Assembly (NCBI RefSeq): GCF_012568245.1
Contig: NZ_CP046188.1
Coordinates: 2,233-66,232, forward strand
From: Enterobacteriaceae endosymbiont of Donacia thalassina
GTDB taxonomy: Bacteria; Pseudomonadota; Gammaproteobacteria; Enterobacterales; Enterobacteriaceae
Length of the DNA: 64,000 bases
Reading direction: 5' to 3'
In this document: positions 19,798-29,151 of the stretch, piece after piece
Position numbering within the stretch: position 1 is the first letter of the stretch
Layout: every line of letters begins with the position of its first letter
Program-made: the position numbers and the translations under genes
Notes under the pieces: model-generated
Database searches by the model: none
What the model saw: the letters and a program-made list of their open reading frames with translations, nothing else
What the model was told of the DNA's origin: nothing

Positions 19798-20760
19798 TTA
19801 ATCATCTGTGAAAATTGCATTTATAAAATCTTTTGCATTAAATAAATATAAATCTGAAATTTTTTCTCCACAACCAAGATACCTTATAGGTATATTAAAT
19901 TCATTTGCTAGAGAAAAAATAACACCGCCTTTTGCTGTTCCATCTATTTTTGTTAAAGTAATACCTGTTACTCCTATATTATCATGAAATGATTTAAGCT
20001 GATTAATAGAATTTTGTCCAATATTTGCATCTAGAATTAACATAGTTTCATCTATAATCATATTATTATTTTTTTTTATTACACGCACAATTTTTTTTAA
20101 TTCTTCCATAAGAACAGAATTATTATGTAATCTTCCTGATGTATCAGCGATTAAAATATCTATTTGTTTTTTTTTAGCTTGAGAAATTGCATCAAAAATA
20201 ATTGCTGAACTATCTTTTTTTTTTGAATTATATATAAATAAACTATTACTTTGTTTACTCCAAGAAAATAATTGTTCATGAGCACCTGCTCTAAAAGTAT
20301 CTCCAGATGCTAAAAGGACAGATTTTTTTTTTTTATAAAAAAAATATGCTAATTTTCCTATTGTAGTTGTTTTACCTACTCCATTAACACCTATTATTAA
20401 TATAATAAATGGTTTTTTTTTATCTTTAATAATTAAAGGAATTTCTACTGGAAGTAAAATTTTTAACATTTCTATCTTTAAATATTTATATAATTGTGAA
20501 GAATTTTCTAATTTATTTAATTGTATATATTTTTTTGTTAAATTAATAATTTTTTTTGTAGTATGTATTCCTATATCTGATAAAATTAGTTTTTCTTGTA
20601 GTTGATTAAATAATTTTTCATTAATAATACTTTTTTTTTTAAAAAGATTAATAATTTCCTTACTAATATTTTTACTTGTTTTAATTAATTTTTTTTTTAA
20701 ATAACTAAAAAAACCTATTTTTTTTTCATTTTTTTGAATCATATTTTTTTTATTTATCAT
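19798..20760 (-). CDS. ftsY: Signal recognition particle receptor FtsY (NG domain only)
   Basis: GTPase receptor that docks SRP-ribosome complexes at the inner membrane. The N and G domains are present with P-loop GVNGVGKTT (124-132), DTFRAGAHEQL, DTSGRLHNN and TKIDGTAKGG. At 320 aa it lacks most of the acidic N-terminal A domain that makes E. coli FtsY 497 aa; a basic N-terminus remains. NG-only forms are known to keep activity in E. coli. It diverges from rsmD and precedes rpoH, as in E. coli. Confidence 0.95.
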   Translation of the reverse strand: MINKKNMIQKNEKKIGFFSYLKKKLIKTSKNISKEIINLFKKKSIINEKLFNQLQEKLILSDIGIHTTKKIINLTKKYIQLNKLENSSQLYKYLKIEMLKILLPVEIPLIIKDKKKPFIILIIGVNGVGKTTTIGKLAYFFYKKKKSVLLASGDTFRAGAHEQLFSWSKQSNSLFIYNSKKKDSSAIIFDAISQAKKKQIDILIADTSGRLHNNSVLMEELKKIVRVIKKNNNMIIDETMLILDANIGQNSINQLKSFHDNIGVTGITLTKIDGTAKGGVIFSLANEFNIPIRYLGCGEKISDLYLFNAKDFINAIFTDD

Positions 20761-20884
20761 TTTTTTAAAGTTTTAATTTATCTAGTAACAAAATACTTGA
20801 TATAACTAAAATAGAATATTATTTAAATAATATATCAAAAAATTTCTAAAGTAATTATTATTACTAAATTATTTTCTATAAACT

Positions 20885-21457
20885 ATGAAAAAAAAATATA
20901 ATAATATTAATATTATATCAGGAAAATGGAAAGGTAAGAAAATTAAAGTTATAAATAATAAAATATTAAAACCTACAATGTGTTTTATTCGTGAAAATTT
21001 ATTTAATTGGCTTATGAGCAATAATTTATATATGTTTAAATGTTTAGATTGTTATGCTGGTACTGGGATTTTAAGTTTTGAAGCACTATCTAGAAATGCT
21101 TTATTTGCTACTTTAATAGAAAATAATAAAAAAATATTTCAACAATTAAAAAAAAATATTTTTTTATTAAAAATAAAAAATATTAATTTACTTTATAAAA
21201 ATACTTTAAATTTTTTATCAAAAAAATCAAACATAAAATATGATCTTGTTTTTATAGATCCTCCATTTTGTAAAGAAAATATTTTATTACAAAAAACTTG
21301 TATTTTATTAGAGAAAAATAATTGGTTAAAAAATAATGCAATAATTTTTATTGAATTAAAAACTGGAAGCAATAATATTTTTTTACCTAAAAATTGGTTA
21401 AAATATAGAAAAAAAAAATTTGGTATTGTTACATATTTTTTATATAAAAAACTATAA
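20885..21457 (+). CDS. rsmD: 16S rRNA G966 N2-methyltransferase RsmD
   Basis: SAM-dependent methyltransferase modifying G966 of 16S rRNA. The 190-aa product (E. coli 198) has the N-terminal ISGKWKGKKI, the conserved FIRENLFNWL, SAM motif DCYAGTGILSFEALSR (55-70) and catalytic FIDPPF near residue 127. It diverges from ftsY as in E. coli. Its last 6 nt overlap the end of tusA, which converges from the other strand. Confidence 0.93.
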   Translation: MKKKYNNINIISGKWKGKKIKVINNKILKPTMCFIRENLFNWLMSNNLYMFKCLDCYAGTGILSFEALSRNALFATLIENNKKIFQQLKKNIFLLKIKNINLLYKNTLNFLSKKSNIKYDLVFIDPPFCKENILLQKTCILLEKNNWLKNNAIIFIELKTGSNNIFLPKNWLKYRKKKFGIVTYFLYKKL

Positions 21458-21703
21458 TTTTTTTATTAAAAATAAATATGGTATATGATATATTTTTTTA
21501 TAAATTATGTTATAACTCATAAAATGACAAAAATATTTTATATCGGTATTAACCAATAAATCATTTGTAATAATTAATAATGTTTCATTTTTTTTTATTT
21601 TAAGTGTTTTTTTTCTAATCATCATAATTGTATTAGGACATTGTAATCCTTGTATATCTAAAATATGATTTGCATCTTTATAAAAATTATTTTTTTTAAA
21701 CAT
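21452..21703 (-). CDS. tusA: Sulfur carrier protein TusA
   Basis: Accepts persulfide sulfur from IscS and starts the Tus relay for 2-thiouridine in tRNA. The 83-aa product (E. coli 81) has the signature LDIQGLQCPNTIMMIRK with the active Cys22, then NETLLIITNDLLVNTDIKYFC and a C-terminal PYLFLIKK matching E. coli PYRYLIRK. TusE is at 7415-7708. In E. coli tusA is also near rsmD-ftsY-rpoH, so the local order is inherited. Confidence 0.92.
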   Translation of the reverse strand: MFKKNNFYKDANHILDIQGLQCPNTIMMIRKKTLKIKKNETLLIITNDLLVNTDIKYFCHFMSYNIIYKKIYHIPYLFLIKKL

Positions 21704-21814
21704 TTTAATATATTATTAACAATAAATTTGTATGAATTATTTTATTATAACAAAAAAATTTTTTTATAAAAATTTATAATTGATTTTGTTACTTTTAATA
21801 TATAAGGAAATATT

Positions 21815-22813
21815 ATGAATTTAGAAAAAAAGAAAAAAATAGCTCTTGAAGATACTATTTTACAAATAGAAAACCAATTTGGCAAAGGTTCTATTATGAG
21901 ATTAGGCGATAATAGAACTATGGATATAGAATCAATATCAACAGGATCTATATCTTTAGATATAGCCTTAGGTATTGGGGGTTTACCAATTGGTAGAATA
22001 GTAGAAATATATGGACCAGAATCTTCCGGGAAAACTACTTTAACATTACAAATTATTGCTGAAGCTCAAAAATTAGGAAAAATTTGTGTTTTTATCGATG
22101 CAGAACATGCATTAGATCCTATATATGCTAAAAAATTAAATGTTGATATTAATAAATTATTATGTTCACAACCTGATACTGGAGAACAAGCATTAGAACT
22201 ATGTGATTCATTAGCTAAATCAGGTGTAGTTGATGTTATTATAGTAGATTCTGTTGCAGCTTTAACTCCAAAAGCTGAAATAGAAGGAGAAATAGGAGAT
22301 TCTCATATAGGATTAGCAGCAAGAATGATGAGTCAAGCTATGCGTAAATTAGCAAGTAATTTAAAACAATCAAATACACTTTTAATTTTTATAAATCAAA
22401 TTCGTATGAAAATTGGAATTTTATTTGGAAACCCAGAAGTAACAACTGGAGGTAACGCTTTAAAATTTTATGCTTCCATAAGATTAGATATTAGAAAAAT
22501 TGGTGTTGTAAAAAATGGAGATGATATAATAGGTAATGAAACACGAGTTAAAGTTGTTAAAAATAAAGTTGCAGTTCCCTTTAAACAAGCTGAATTTCAA
22601 ATTATTTATGGACAAGGTATTAACATTTACGGAGAATTATTAAATTTAGGAGTAAAAGAAAAAATAATTGAAAAATGTGGTTCATGGTATAGTTATAAAA
22701 ATGAAAAAATTGGACAAGGAAAAATAAATGCTATAAATTTTTTAAAAAAAAATAAAACACAATCTTTAGAAATAGAAAAAAAATTAAGAGATATTTTTTT
22801 TATAAAAAAATAA
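21815..22813 (+). CDS. recA: Recombinase RecA
   Basis: ATP-dependent strand-exchange protein for homologous recombination and repair. Walker A is GPESSGKT (67-74). The polymerisation, L1 (EIEGEIGDSHIGLAARMM) and L2 (GNPEVTTGGNALKF) segments are near-identical to E. coli, and SETRVKVVKNK is also conserved in form. At 332 aa it lacks the acidic C-terminal tail of E. coli RecA (353 aa), which restrains activity there. recX, which follows recA in E. coli, is absent, and alaS comes next. I see no CTG-N10-CAG LexA box upstream. Confidence 0.97.
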   Translation: MNLEKKKKIALEDTILQIENQFGKGSIMRLGDNRTMDIESISTGSISLDIALGIGGLPIGRIVEIYGPESSGKTTLTLQIIAEAQKLGKICVFIDAEHALDPIYAKKLNVDINKLLCSQPDTGEQALELCDSLAKSGVVDVIIVDSVAALTPKAEIEGEIGDSHIGLAARMMSQAMRKLASNLKQSNTLLIFINQIRMKIGILFGNPEVTTGGNALKFYASIRLDIRKIGVVKNGDDIIGNETRVKVVKNKVAVPFKQAEFQIIYGQGINIYGELLNLGVKEKIIEKCGSWYSYKNEKIGQGKINAINFLKKNKTQSLEIEKKLRDIFFIKK

Positions 22814-22880
22814 AATAAATATTTTATTTTTTATCAATAATTTATTTACTTTTGTAAAGTAATTAAGGATAATTTATAAA

Positions 22881-25517
22881 ATGGGAAATAAAATAGAAGA
22901 AGTTCGTAGAATGTTTTTAGAATTTTTTTCTAAAAAAAAACATAAAATAATAGAAGGAAGTTCCTTAATACCTAATAATGATAAATCATTATTATTTACA
23001 AACGCAGGTATGAATCAATTTAAAGAATATTTTTTAGGATATAAAAAACCTTTTTATCCAAGAATTACTACCATTCAAAAATGTATAAGAGTAGGTGGAA
23101 AACATAATGATCTGGAAAATGTAGGTTTTACAAATAGACATCATACATTTTTTGAAATGCTAGGTAATTTTAGTTTTGGAGATTATTTTAAAAAAGAAGC
23201 AATTTTTTATGCATGGGAATTATTAACTGATTCTAAATGGTTTGGATTAGAAAAAAAAAAAATATATATAACTGTATATTATACAGATATAGAAACATAT
23301 AATATTTGGTATAAAAATATTGGAATTCCAAAAAAAAATATTTTATTAGTTAAAGATAAGGATAATATTTTATATAATTCTGATAATTTTTGGCAAATGT
23401 CAGAAACAGGTCCTTGTGGACCTTCTACTGAAATTTTTTATGATTTAGGATGTAACCTAAAAGGTGATATTAAAAATGATATAGGTAATCGTTTTATTGA
23501 AATATGGAATATTGTTTTTATTCAATTTAATAAAAATTTAAATGGAGAATTAATACCATTACCCATAAAATCAGTAGATACAGGCATGGGATTAGAACGT
23601 ATTAGTAGTATTTTAGAAGGATTAGATTCTAATTATAAATTATATTTTTTTCAAAAAATAATTAAAAATATAAATAATTATATTAAAACTAAAAATTTAG
23701 GACATAATTCATTAAAAGTTATTGCTGATCATATCAGATCTTCTATTTATTTGATATCAGAAGGTATTTTACCAAGCAATGAAAAAAGAGGATATATATT
23801 AAGAAGAATTATTAGAAGAGCTATAAATCATGGTAGAATTTTAGGTAGAAAAAAACCTTTTTTTTATAAATTAGTAACAAAATATATTAAATATGTTAAT
23901 AAAAAAGAAAGAATTTTTTTATATAAAAAAATTGATAATATTATTCATATAATTAAAACCGAAGAAGAAAATTTTAATAAAATTATAAACTCAGGAATTT
24001 TATTATTAGAAAAAGAAATAAAAAAATCTAATAAAAATTATTTATCAGGAAAACAAATATTTTATTTATATGATACTTTTGGATTATCTCCTGATTTAAT
24101 ACAAAATATATGTATAGATAAAAAAATTAATCTTGATAAAAAAGAATTTACAAAATATATGGAAATACAACGACAACAATCAAGAAAAAATAATTCTTTT
24201 AAAAAAAAAATAAATTTGTACTATAAAAATAAAATATCAAAATTTGATGGATATAAAAATTTTATATCTTATAGTAAAATACTAGATATTTACATAAATG
24301 AAATATTAATAGATAAAATAAATTTTGGAGATATCGGAGAAATAATATTAGATATTACTCCATTTTATGGAGAATCTGGAGGACAAATAGGTGATATAGG
24401 ATATTTAGAAAAAGATAAAAAAAATATATTTCAAGTATATAATACAAAAATACAAGGAAATTTAATTATTCATAAAGGTAAAATGATTTTAGGATCTTTA
24501 AAAAAAGATGATTATTTATATTCTAAAATAAATAAATTAAATCGTATGATGATTAGTAGAAATCATTCTGCAACACATTTATTACATTCTGTTTTGCGTA
24601 AAAAATTTGGTACTCATGTAGAACAAAAAGGATCTCTAATTAATGATCAATATTTAAGATTTGATTTTTCATATAATAATCCTTTAGAATTACAAGATAT
24701 ATTTAATATTGAAAAAGAAATTAATAATTATATATTTAAAAATATACCTATACAAATATATATAAAAAAAAAAAAAGAAATACAAAATAATAATATTATT
24801 GCATTATTTAATGATAAATATGATAATACAATTAGAATTGTAGATATTAAAAATGTTTCAAAAGAATTTTGTTGTGGAACACATGTATTAAATACTCAAG
24901 AAATTGGTTTTTTTGTTATTATAAAATTTTCAAATATTGCAAATGGTATAAAACGTATACATGCTATTACTCATAATTTAGCATTAGAATATATACAAAA
25001 ACAAAATAAAAATATAAAATTTATTTCTAAAATATTTAGAACAGATGAAGAAAATTTAATAAAAAATATTTTATTAGATAAAAAAAAAATTAATATATTA
25101 AAATTTGATATAAAAGAATTAGAAGAATATATTGTTTTAAAAGAAGAAAAAATTTTAGCAGAAAATAATATTATATTAAACGATATAAATCTTTTAATAA
25201 GTAAAGTATATAGTTTAAATCCTAAAATATTTAGTTTTTTTATAAAAAAAATATTAAAAAAATTTAAAAAAACAATAATATTTTTATCTACAAAATGGAA
25301 AAAAAAAATATTTTTTATAATAAAAATAACAAAAAATATTTCTAAAAAAATAAATGCTATAGAAATTATACAAAAAAATTTAGATAAAAAGGTTTGTAAA
25401 TTAAATGGATGTGCTAATATAGCACAAGGAAGTATTTATCTTAATAAAGATGAATATTATTTTTTTTTATCTAAAATAAGATTATTTATTTTAAATAAAA
25501 TAAATAAATTAATTTAA
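22881..25517 (+). CDS. alaS: Alanyl-tRNA synthetase
   Basis: Class II synthetase with editing domain, 878 aa (E. coli 876). The catalytic core begins EVRRMFLEFFSKKKH, with FTNAGMNQFKEYFLG and RHHTFFEMLGNFSFGDYF. The editing site has HSATHLLHS (near 560) and CCGTHVLNTQEIGFF, giving the HxxxH and CxxxH zinc ligands. The C-terminal C-Ala domain is full length but almost unrecognisable through Lys/Ile/Asn drift. AAGGA precedes the ATG. Order recA-alaS-csrA-tRNA-Ser-tRNA-Arg is as in E. coli minus recX. Confidence 0.96.
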   Translation: MGNKIEEVRRMFLEFFSKKKHKIIEGSSLIPNNDKSLLFTNAGMNQFKEYFLGYKKPFYPRITTIQKCIRVGGKHNDLENVGFTNRHHTFFEMLGNFSFGDYFKKEAIFYAWELLTDSKWFGLEKKKIYITVYYTDIETYNIWYKNIGIPKKNILLVKDKDNILYNSDNFWQMSETGPCGPSTEIFYDLGCNLKGDIKNDIGNRFIEIWNIVFIQFNKNLNGELIPLPIKSVDTGMGLERISSILEGLDSNYKLYFFQKIIKNINNYIKTKNLGHNSLKVIADHIRSSIYLISEGILPSNEKRGYILRRIIRRAINHGRILGRKKPFFYKLVTKYIKYVNKKERIFLYKKIDNIIHIIKTEEENFNKIINSGILLLEKEIKKSNKNYLSGKQIFYLYDTFGLSPDLIQNICIDKKINLDKKEFTKYMEIQRQQSRKNNSFKKKINLYYKNKISKFDGYKNFISYSKILDIYINEILIDKINFGDIGEIILDITPFYGESGGQIGDIGYLEKDKKNIFQVYNTKIQGNLIIHKGKMILGSLKKDDYLYSKINKLNRMMISRNHSATHLLHSVLRKKFGTHVEQKGSLINDQYLRFDFSYNNPLELQDIFNIEKEINNYIFKNIPIQIYIKKKKEIQNNNIIALFNDKYDNTIRIVDIKNVSKEFCCGTHVLNTQEIGFFVIIKFSNIANGIKRIHAITHNLALEYIQKQNKNIKFISKIFRTDEENLIKNILLDKKKINILKFDIKELEEYIVLKEEKILAENNIILNDINLLISKVYSLNPKIFSFFIKKILKKFKKTIIFLSTKWKKKIFFIIKITKNISKKINAIEIIQKNLDKKVCKLNGCANIAQGSIYLNKDEYYFFLSKIRLFILNKINKLI

Positions 25518-25604
25518 TTTATTTAAAACATTTTAAAATAAAACTTTCAAGTTGTTTTTTAAATATTCATAAAATAAATATTTTATTGTTTTAAGGAGAA
25601 AAGG

Positions 25605-25796
25605 ATGCTTATTCTTACTCGTCGAGTAGGCGAAACACTTATGGTCGGTGATGAAGTAATGGTAACAGTATTAGGAATAAAAGGAAATCAAGTTCGGATA
25701 GGTGTTAATGCTCCTAGAGAAATTGCTGTTCATCGAGAAGAGATATATCAACGTATACAAGCTGAAAAAAATCAAAAAAAAAATTCGTTAAAATAA
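25605..25796 (+). CDS. csrA: Carbon storage regulator CsrA
   Basis: Dimeric RNA-binding protein that blocks or stabilises target mRNAs by binding GGA motifs in leaders. It is 63 aa (E. coli 61) and near-identical: MLILTRRVGETLMVGDEV, then GIKGNQVRIGVNAP and the RNA-contacting REIAVHREEIYQRI. AAGGAG precedes the ATG. The position after alaS is ancestral. No CsrB/CsrC-like RNA with repeated GGA hairpins is visible in the window. Preservation at this level in a reduced genome argues for a real regulatory role. Confidence 0.96.
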   Translation: MLILTRRVGETLMVGDEVMVTVLGIKGNQVRIGVNAPREIAVHREEIYQRIQAEKNQKKNSLK

Positions 25797-25830
25797 ATTT
25801 TTTTTTATAAAAAATATAAAAATAATTAAT

Positions 25831-25858
25831 TTGACAAAATTTTTGTAAAAGATATAAT
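25831..25858 (+). promoter_or_regulatory. Consensus sigma-70 promoter of tRNA-Ser(GCU)/tRNA-Arg(ACG)
   Basis: Both hexamers are perfect: TTGACA (25831-25836) and TATAAT (25853-25858), 16 nt apart, ending 21 nt before tRNA-Ser. It is the clearest promoter in the window and separates the tRNAs from csrA transcription. Confidence 0.85.
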
Positions 25859-25879
25859 ATTATATAGATTAATATAATT

Positions 25880-25966
25880 GGTGAGATGGCCGAGTGGTTT
25901 AAGGCGCACCCCTGCTAAGGGTGTATGTGGTTTTCTACGTCGAGGGTTCGAATCTCTCTCTCACCG
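25880..25966 (+). tRNA. serV: tRNA-Ser (anticodon GCU)
   Basis: Class II tRNA with acceptor GGTGAGA/TCTCACC, discriminator G, anticodon loop CTGCTAA (GCU), long variable arm and T-arm GAGGGTTCGAATCTCTC. It matches E. coli serV, also located after csrA. It reads AGC/AGU. Confidence 0.97.
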
Positions 25967-25985
25967 AGAGTATTATTTATTAGAA

Positions 25986-26058
25986 GCATCCGTAGCTCAG
26001 TGGATAGAGTACTCGGCTACGAACCGAGTGGTCGGGGGTTCAAATCCTCCCGGATGCA
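25986..26058 (+). tRNA. argV: tRNA-Arg (anticodon ACG)
   Basis: Cloverleaf with acceptor GCATCCG/CGGATGC, anticodon loop CTACGAA (ACG) and T-arm GGGGGTTCAAATCCTCC, matching E. coli argV. A34 must become inosine to read CGU/CGC/CGA; the deaminase TadA is encoded at 37191-37643. Only one copy remains, against four in E. coli. Confidence 0.97.
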
Positions 26059-26154
26059 AAGAAAAATATTTAATTATGTTCTTATTTTAAAATTTAAAAA
26101 ATTTTGTTTAATAAATTAATTATTAATTAATAAACTATCAATTTATTTTTTTGT

Positions 26155-26979
26155 TTATATTTCGCGTAAAATACTATTAATTTCAGTTTTACTTAAAGTT
26201 CTTTTATCTACTTTTTTTACTATTACAACACAATATAAATTGTATTTACCATTTTTTGATGGTAAAGTACCAGGAACAACAACTGAATAGCTAGGAATTA
26301 TACCATAATGAATTTTATCAGTTTCTCTATCATAAATTTTAGTACTTTTACCTATATATACTCCCATTGAAATTACAGCTCCCTTTTTTACAATTACTCC
26401 TTCTACTATTTCTGATCTTGCACCTATAAAACAATTATCTTCTATAATAGTAGGTCTAGATTGCAAAGGTTCTAAAACACCTCCTATTCCTACTCCACCT
26501 GAAATATGAACATTATTACCTATTTGAGCACAAGAACCTATTGTAGACCAAGTATCTATCATTGTTCTTTTACCAATAAAAGCACCTATATTCACAAAAG
26601 AAGGCATTAAAATTGTATTATTTGAAATGAAAGAACCATATCTTACAACAGTAGGAGGAATTATACGACATTTTATTTTTTCAAAATCATTCTCATTAAA
26701 ATTATTACTAAATTTTAACGGTATTTTATCATAAAAATTATTATATGTTCCTTTAAGAACAAAATTTTTATTAATTTGAAAATATAATAATATTGCTTTT
26801 TTTATCCATTCATAAACAATCCATTTACCTTTAATATTTTCAGATATTCTAATAATACCTTTATCCAAAAATTTAATTACTTTATTAATATTACTAATAA
26901 CTTCTTTTTTTTTTAGTAAATTATTATTTTTTTTATATTCTGAAAAATAATTTTCTATAATATCTTTTATATATTTCAT
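26155..26979 (-). CDS. dapD: Tetrahydrodipicolinate N-succinyltransferase DapD
   Basis: Transfers succinyl from succinyl-CoA to tetrahydrodipicolinate in the succinylase branch to meso-diaminopimelate and lysine. It is 274 aa, identical in length to E. coli. The N-terminal helical domain is drifted. The left-handed beta-helix (about 100-240) shows hexapeptide repeats and conserved stretches VVRYGSFISNNTILMPSFVN, MIDTWSTIGSCAQIG and HISGGVGIGGVLEPLQ. It stands alone, while dapA and dapB are at 47417-48310 and 53798-54574. Confidence 0.96.
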   Translation of the reverse strand: MKYIKDIIENYFSEYKKNNNLLKKKEVISNINKVIKFLDKGIIRISENIKGKWIVYEWIKKAILLYFQINKNFVLKGTYNNFYDKIPLKFSNNFNENDFEKIKCRIIPPTVVRYGSFISNNTILMPSFVNIGAFIGKRTMIDTWSTIGSCAQIGNNVHISGGVGIGGVLEPLQSRPTIIEDNCFIGARSEIVEGVIVKKGAVISMGVYIGKSTKIYDRETDKIHYGIIPSYSVVVPGTLPSKNGKYNLYCVVIVKKVDKRTLSKTEINSILREI

Positions 26980-27078
26980 ATAATTTTATTATTAAAATTT
27001 TTTAATTTTAGATATACCTAATATTAACAACAATATCATTTATTTTATAAATTAACAAATTTTAATATTTTAAAAAAA

Positions 27079-29151
27079 CTATTTATATTTATTAAATAAA
27101 AAAATTATTTTATTTTCATTTATAATTTTAATATTTAATTTAATTGCTTTTAATAGTTTAGTACTGGGTTTTTTACCTAAAATTAATATATCTGTTTTTT
27201 TATTAATATTAGTGTTTATTACAGCTCCTAATGTTATTAATTTATTTATAAGATTACTTCTTGTAATAAAAAATAATTTACCAGTAATAGCTATTTTTTT
27301 TTGATAAAAATAATTTTTTTTTGAAATATTTTTAGGATACATAATATCTATTTTTTTTAATAAATTTTTAATCATATTTACATTTTTTTTTTGTTTAATA
27401 AAATTAAATATATTTAATGAAGTTTTTTCTCCTATATTTTTAATATTAAGTAATTCAATTAAATTAGTATCTAAAAATTTTTCTAATGTTTTAAAAAATA
27501 ATGATATATTATAAGAAGTTACTATCCCCATTTCTGGAATTCCTAAAGAAAATAAAAATTTATGGAAAGTAACTTGTTGTTTATTTTTTAAAGATTTTAA
27601 TATTTTTTTAATAGATTTATTTCCTAAATTATTTATTTTAGATAGAATAATTTTATTTAAATTTAATAAATCTATAGAATTTTTTATTAAATTTTTATCT
27701 ACTAATTTATTAATTAATTTTTCTCCTATAAAATTAATATTAATTGCATCTCTTGAAACAAAATGTTTTAAATATGCTTTTAATTGAGCTTTACAAAATA
27801 ATCCTGATGTACAATATAAAATATTTTTCTTTTTTTTAAGAATAGAATTACAACTAGGACATATTATTGGTATTAAAATATTTTTTCTTTTTTTTTGATA
27901 TTTTTTGTTAATTATTATATTTGTAATTTTAGGAATTACATCTCCACATCTTTGAATAACTATATTATCCCCAATTTTTAAATTTAATCTTTTTATTTCA
28001 TTAATATTATATAATGTTGCATAATTAATATTTACTCCATTAATATTCACTGTATTAAAATTAGCAATTGGTGTAAGAACACCAGTACGTCCAACCTGAA
28101 AAATTATTTTTTTTAATAAAGTTATTTTTTCTTGGGAAGGAAATTTATATGCAATAGCCCATTTAGGTGCATGACTAGTATGACCGAAAATATTTTGTTT
28201 TTTTATATTATTTATTTTAACAACAATACCATCAATATTATAAGGTAAAAAATCTCTATTTTTTTTAAAATACTTGTAAAAATTAATAATATCATCATAA
28301 GATGAATAAATTTTTGTATATTTAGATATAGGAATACCAAAATATTTTATTTTTAATAATATTTCTTGTTGACTTAAAAAAAAATTTTTATCTATAAAAC
28401 CAATTCCATAACTAAAAAAACTAAGTAAATGAAAAATTTTTTTATTAATATTTTTATTTATTTTTAAAATTCCATACGCTGCACTTCTTGTATTACTAAA
28501 TACTTTATATTTAAAAAAATTTTTTTTATTTAAAATTTTAAAATTTTTTTTTGTTATAAATATTTCTCCTCTTATTTCTAATATTTTAGGAATTTTTTCT
28601 CCTTTTAATAAATGAATTATATCTTTAATTTTTAATATATTTTTTGTAATATTTTCTCCAAAAAAACCATCTCCTCTTGTTGCAGCACTTATTAAATTAC
28701 CATCTTTATATAATAAATTAACTGCTATACCATCAAATTTTAATTCACAACAAAAATTTAATTTATTTATTATTTTATTTTTTATAGGCAATAAAAAATT
28801 TTTAAATAAATCATGTTTATTAAACACATTATTTAATGATAACATTGGAATATTATGTTTTATTTTTTTAGAAGAAATTAATAATTTATTTTGAGCCCCT
28901 ACAGATTGAGTAGGTGATGATTTTTTTTTTAAAAAAGGATATAAATTTTCCCATTTTTTTAATTTAAATATTAATTTATCATATTGATAATCAAGAATAT
29001 TAGAATTATTTAATACATGATATTTATAATTATAAGATATAATTATTTTACGTAACTTTATTATTTTTTTTTTATAATAAAAAAGTTTATAAATTTCATA
29101 TAAAGTATTTATTAATTTAATTATATAAAATCTTAAATTTTTTTTTTCCAT
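27079..29151 (-). CDS. ligA: NAD-dependent DNA ligase LigA
   Basis: Seals Okazaki fragments and repair nicks with NAD. It is 690 aa against 671 in E. coli. The catalytic Lys138 is in CCELKFDGIAV; the adenylation domain also shows SAATRGDGFFGENITKN and NIDGIVVKIN. The OB domain carries QVGRTGVLTPIA, the four-Cys zinc finger is CPSC...CTSGLFC, then HhH repeats and a C-terminal BRCT domain (about 610-690). The N-terminus carries about 23 extra residues relative to E. coli, and the ATG lies inside the last 19 nt of cysS. No better downstream start exists among ATG codons. Confidence 0.94.
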   Translation of the reverse strand: MEKKNLRFYIIKLINTLYEIYKLFYYKKKIIKLRKIIISYNYKYHVLNNSNILDYQYDKLIFKLKKWENLYPFLKKKSSPTQSVGAQNKLLISSKKIKHNIPMLSLNNVFNKHDLFKNFLLPIKNKIINKLNFCCELKFDGIAVNLLYKDGNLISAATRGDGFFGENITKNILKIKDIIHLLKGEKIPKILEIRGEIFITKKNFKILNKKNFFKYKVFSNTRSAAYGILKINKNINKKIFHLLSFFSYGIGFIDKNFFLSQQEILLKIKYFGIPISKYTKIYSSYDDIINFYKYFKKNRDFLPYNIDGIVVKINNIKKQNIFGHTSHAPKWAIAYKFPSQEKITLLKKIIFQVGRTGVLTPIANFNTVNINGVNINYATLYNINEIKRLNLKIGDNIVIQRCGDVIPKITNIIINKKYQKKRKNILIPIICPSCNSILKKKKNILYCTSGLFCKAQLKAYLKHFVSRDAININFIGEKLINKLVDKNLIKNSIDLLNLNKIILSKINNLGNKSIKKILKSLKNKQQVTFHKFLFSLGIPEMGIVTSYNISLFFKTLEKFLDTNLIELLNIKNIGEKTSLNIFNFIKQKKNVNMIKNLLKKIDIMYPKNISKKNYFYQKKIAITGKLFFITRSNLINKLITLGAVINTNINKKTDILILGKKPSTKLLKAIKLNIKIINENKIIFLFNKYK

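Noticed and set aside
25878..26119. Open frames crossing the tRNA-Ser(GCU) and tRNA-Arg(ACG) genes.
   Set aside because: The translations are readings of tRNA sequence; the cloverleaves explain the region.
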